Translations under genes and position numbers: made by a program
Notes under the pieces: model-generated
Databases searched by the model: none
Told to the model about the DNA's origin: nothing
Seen by the model: the letters and a program-made list of their open reading frames with translations, nothing else
Part shown: piece by piece, positions 61,561-64,000 of the stretch
Position numbering within the stretch: position 1 is the first letter of the stretch
How the letters are laid out: each line of letters begins with the position of its first letter
NCBI GenBank assembly: GCA_963575745.1
Contig: CAUYUJ010017837.1
Location: 799,190 to 863,189 of the forward strand
Source of the DNA: Prorocentrum cordatum
Lineage: Eukaryota; Sar; Dinophyceae; Prorocentrales; Prorocentraceae
DNA: 64,000 nucleotides
Reading direction: 5' to 3'

Positions 61561-62010
61561 TCACCAGCTACGCCACTCTTTGATTGGCCCTGCTGGGGTC
61601 TGTTCGATTTGTTTGTGGAGGGCCGAGACCGCGGTGGCCTTCGCGCCCTGGGGCAGCTGGTCCAACATCACGTAGACGTCGCGCCCGTAGAGCGCTCTGG
61701 TCTCCTCGCACGCGATGAACCCAAAGCTCGTGCTGCCACGCCTCGTGCTGATCGACTTCAGGCGCCCCACGTACTCGGCGGCCGCCCCGCCCTGCTGGCG
61801 GGGCTGTTTGTGGCCTCGACTCCACGTCCCGCACTGCAGCTCCGCGGCAGCGATCGCCGACGCCGAGGGCACGGGCAGCGCGGGCTGCGGAGGCGGCACG
61901 GCGCCGAACCTGCGGGCGCCCATCTCCGCCGCGGCGGCGATCGCCGCGCTACGTGCCGCGCTGTTGGCCCGGTGCATTGCCTCCTCCGCCATGGCCACGG
62001 CGGCACTGAC
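61561..62010 (-). CDS. Cold-shock-like domain protein, downstream exon
   Basis: The frame reads VSAAVAMAEEAMHRANSAAR at the exon start, an Ala-rich helix, then YVGRLKSISTRRGSTSFGFI and CEETRALYGRDVYVMLDQLP. The G.LKS.S ... GFGFI ... YGRDV pattern matches cold-shock-like nucleic-acid-binding domains that are common in dinoflagellates. The final beta strands are not found in the remaining frame (after QGAKA), so another exon is likely or the copy is incomplete. The 5' boundary follows the CAG at 62013-62011, in phase with the upstream exon. Confidence 0.65.
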   Translation of the reverse strand, partial: VSAAVAMAEEAMHRANSAARSAAIAAAAEMGARRFGAVPPPQPALPVPSASAIAAAELQCGTWSRGHKQPRQQGGAAAEYVGRLKSISTRRGSTSFGFIACEETRALYGRDVYVMLDQLPQGAKATAVSALHKQIEQTPAGPIKEWRSW

Positions 62011-62387
62011 CTGTCGGGTCGGGCGAAAGGGGGGGATAGCAAAGGGGGGGTTTGAGAATCAGCTCACGTAGCTGATTTTCCCGGCGCCTCCCCGCGCCGG
62101 AGGCGGCCATGTATCGAGGAACGGGCCCCTCGGTGAGGCCGACACCAGCTGCACGCAGCACATTTCGTAACCCCCCTTTTTCGGGGATGGACAGACCTCC
62201 CTTTAGTAAAACGTGGTTTAGTGAAAACGACTTCGGGCCCAAACCTGGCGGGCGCAAGCCTGGAAAATAACGGCCACGGCGCCCTCTCGAAAACCGAAAA
62301 CGGACAATTCACTAATCGACGTGTCACTGTTGGGGGTTCTGTCCACCCCCGACTTTTCCCAATCCCCCCCTTTCGTCCGGCCCGAAC
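62011..62387 (-). other. Predicted GT-AG intron created by the TIR element
   Basis: On the minus strand the upstream exon ends TACCAG, the intron starts GTTCGGGCC and ends CCCGACCCGACAG, and the next exon starts GTCAGTGCC. Both splice sites lie in the duplicated CAGGT. The last 40 nt before the AG are pyrimidine-rich. Removal joins the two exons in frame (phase 0). Confidence 0.75.
62014..62385. mobile_element. Introner-family TIR element, long copy (372 bp)
   Basis: Begins TCGGGTCGGGCGAAAGG and ends CTTTCGTCCGGCCCGA, flanked by the exact 5-bp duplication ACCTG (62009-62013, 62386-62390). The first 150 bp match 12166-12343; the rest is extra sequence not in that copy, including GACACGTCGATTAGTGAATT on the minus strand. 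It forms the core of the predicted intron. Confidence 0.9.
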
Positions 62388-63128
62388 CTGGTACGCCTGT
62401 GCCGCCAGGTGTTGCGCGACCGCCTGCGCGGCGGCACCCTGCGCCACCGGCGGCCAAGCCGCCGCCGCCCTGGACGGCGGCCACACGGTCACGGCAGAGG
62501 GCGCCCGCGGGTGCGCGAGCGCGGCGGAGGGCCCCAGCGAGCTGCTGCACGCCGCCCCCGCCCACCTCCCCTGCGCCGCCAGGCCGCCGTGGTGGACGCC
62601 CGGCGGGCCCCCCCGCCGCTGCGCCAGCCAGGCCTCGCCCTGCGTGCTCGCTGCGGGCGGCTGCTGGGGCAACAGCTGCTGCCGCTCGGCCTGCGGGGGC
62701 TGCCTCGAGGCGCTCGCGAGCTGCACCCACTGGCCGACCACCCGCTCATGCGCGGGCGCGTCCAGGCTGCTTGCTTGGCCGCGCGCCCCCCCCACGGGCT
62801 TCGCGCCGCCCTTACCGCTGGGGGCCGCACCTCTTGTGCCGCGGCCGCAGCCCTTGAAGCCCTGGGCGTCGCCCGCGGTGCCCTTCCCACGGCCCTTCGG
62901 AGCCGCGTCCCCGCCGCCGCCCGGCCCCCCTGGCGGCGCGCTCCACACGCCAGGCGCGACGCTGACCGCGCCAGCGCCAGCGGTGGCCGCGCACCCGCCG
63001 CTGGCTCTGCCTCGCCCTCGCCCTCCTCCCCCAGAGGTCCGACGACGTGCTTCTGACGACCTACCAGACCACCCCAACCCAACCCGAAGACCCGAATTTC
63101 GGGTTGGGGGGGGGGGTACGGGCTCCAT
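62388..63128 (-). CDS. Cold-shock-like domain protein, upstream low-complexity exon
   Basis: Minus-strand frame rich in Gly, Gln, Ala and Lys (GGRGRGRASGG, APKGRGKGTAGD, FKGCGRGTRGAAPSGKGG, QAERQQLLPQQPP), ending AAAQAVAQHLAAQAYQ before the intron donor. It reads as a disordered RNA-binding region, and the in-frame join to the downstream exon supports coding. The start is uncertain; a repeat (63269-63462) lies upstream. Confidence 0.5.
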
Positions 63129-63268
63129 TCGCGTTTCTGTCGATGTGCCCGGACCCCCCCCCCACTAGAAATCGAGGGTAAATCTGAGCCTTCGGGTTGG
63201 GTTGGGGTGGTTTGGTGGGTGGTGAGCTTCTGCCCCGCCCGCGGCCCCGCGGAGGGGCCCCGACCCGA

Positions 63269-63462
63269 GGCGGAGGCGGAGGCGGAGGCGGAGGCGGAGG
63301 CGGAGGAGGAGGAGGAGGGGGAGGAGGAGGAGGAGGAGGAGGAGGAGGAGGAGGAGGAGGAGGAGGAGGAGGAGGAGGAGAGGCGGAGGAGGAGGAGGAG
63401 GAGGAGGAGGAGGAGGAGGAGGAGGAGGAGGAGGAGGAGGAGGAGGAGGAGGAGGAGGAGGG
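63269..63462 (+). repeat. GAG/GGC trinucleotide microsatellite
   Basis: About 190 bp of AGG/CGG triplets; frames of Glu, Gly, Ser or Leu on either strand are artefacts. Confidence 0.92.
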
Positions 63463-63589
63463 GGGCCAGCTTCTTCCGCCCCGGATCCCCGCCGTGGCCG
63501 CGCGGGGCCCGACGGCGGGCCCGTGGAGGCCGAGATACCGAGCAGACTGCGCCGGGATGGGCAGAAGCCATTCTCTCGCCATCGCTCGG

Positions 63590-63753
63590 AGGGCACCAAC
63601 TATACACAAACACCGATCCTGGCCCAGGATCACCCTGGGCCCAGGATCGGTGTATATGCCTTCTTGCGCAAGGCAGGAGGGCGTATACACCGATCCTGGG
63701 CCCAGGGTGATCCTGGCCAGGATCGGTGTTGGTGTATAGTTGGTGCCCTCCTG
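63590..63753. mobile_element. Foldback element with nested palindromes
   Basis: GGGCACCAACTATACAC at 63591 pairs with GTGTATAGTTGGTGCCC ending at 63748. Inside are repeated CCGATCCTGG.CCAGG and CCTGGGCCCAGGATC blocks and the centre TATGCC ... GGAGGGCGTATAC. A direct repeat CATCGCTCGG flanks it (63580-63589, 63754-63763). Confidence 0.8.
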
Positions 63754-63763
63754 CATCGCTCGG

Positions 63764-64000
63764 GCGTCAATTCTTTGTGTTTTTTGGGCTTCGTGCGTGT
63801 GCTTTTTTCGCCCAATGGTCCAGGATGTTCCTCGAGGGCCCTCGCCGGAGGAAAAATGCACACGTCCGAGCGATGCCAAGTTATCGTCGGCAGTCCGGGT
63901 CCTCTCGCCGCCGCCGCGCGGGCATCCCCCTCGCCGGCGCCGCCGCCGCCCCGGCCTCGACCCCGCCCGCGGCCTCGACCCTCGGCCTCGACGCCGCCGC
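63764..64000. other. GC-rich end of the window, no gene
   Basis: The last 100 bp repeat CCTCGACCC and CGCCGCCGC words. No coding evidence. Confidence 0.4.

Noticed and set aside
63061-63879. 272-codon minus-strand ORF with Ser and Pro runs
   Set aside because: Built from a foldback and a GAG microsatellite, so not supported as a gene.
1-64000. rRNA or tRNA genes
   Set aside because: I looked for conserved rRNA words and for tRNA-like T-arm words and saw none; a covariance-model search would settle it.

Overview
The window looks like nuclear DNA of a dinoflagellate. It is GC-rich and gene-poor, and it is crowded with trinucleotide microsatellites, degenerate short-unit repeats, foldback elements and very large retroelements. 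It contains a 15-nt exact match to the 3' end of the dinoflagellate spliced leader (CCATTTTGGCTCAAG, minus strand, 46794-46808). The Ty1/copia, tyrosine-recombinase and LINE proteins all have the accessory domains I associate with dinoflagellate elements. I saw no rRNA, tRNA, CRISPR array or bacterial-style operon. Species cannot be told from sequence alone.

Layout. 1-13.4 kb is repeat-rich and holds one orphan host exon (S-formylglutathione hydrolase, minus strand, about 1677-1931), a hAT-like MITE (7003-7573), a CTCAGC satellite (9785-10790) and a small TIR element (12166-12343). 13.4-29.4 kb is a tyrosine-recombinase (DIRS/Ngaro-like) retroelement with split direct repeats. It encodes a Cys/His-rich membrane protein, a methyltransferase-like domain, RT-RNase H and a YR integrase; a second copy of the hAT-like MITE (16325-17141) and a 165-bp in-frame foldback sit inside its genes. 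29.4-32.7 kb is GC-rich with no recognised gene.

32747-48830 (minus strand) is a 16-kb Ty1/copia element: identical 264-bp LTRs, a possible 5-bp GGGGG target duplication, a primer-binding site matching an initiator-tRNA 3' end, then Gag with membrane segments, CCHC knuckle, a complete-looking Tpt1/KptA RNA 2'-phosphotransferase domain, a RING-H2 domain, protease, methyltransferase-like domains, integrase, RT and RNase H. It carries the most striking signal of the window: about 46 short hairpins with 5-bp stems whose sequences vary but stay self-complementary, nearly all closed by a GNRA-type tetraloop, all on the coding strand. Most lie in one reading phase and encode X-Gly-Asn-Y-Pro, where codons X and Y are reverse complements.

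48.8-50.9 kb is repeats. 50.9-58.8 kb (plus strand) is a decayed LINE with an unusual order (RNase H, AP-endonuclease, RT, C2H2 fingers, methyltransferase-like module). 59.5-61.4 kb is microsatellite and dispersed repeat. 61.5-63.1 kb (minus strand) is a probable host gene with a cold-shock-like domain, interrupted by a 372-bp member of the same TIR family as 12166-12343. There the target duplication supplies an exact GT...AG intron that keeps the reading frame, so this looks like an introner.

How the parts relate. The three unrelated retroelements share one accessory module (methyltransferase-like fold ending in an E-H/Q-P ... D-Q-C motif). Many open frames are broken by isolated single stop codons with the frame otherwise intact, which means either recent decay or tolerated readthrough.
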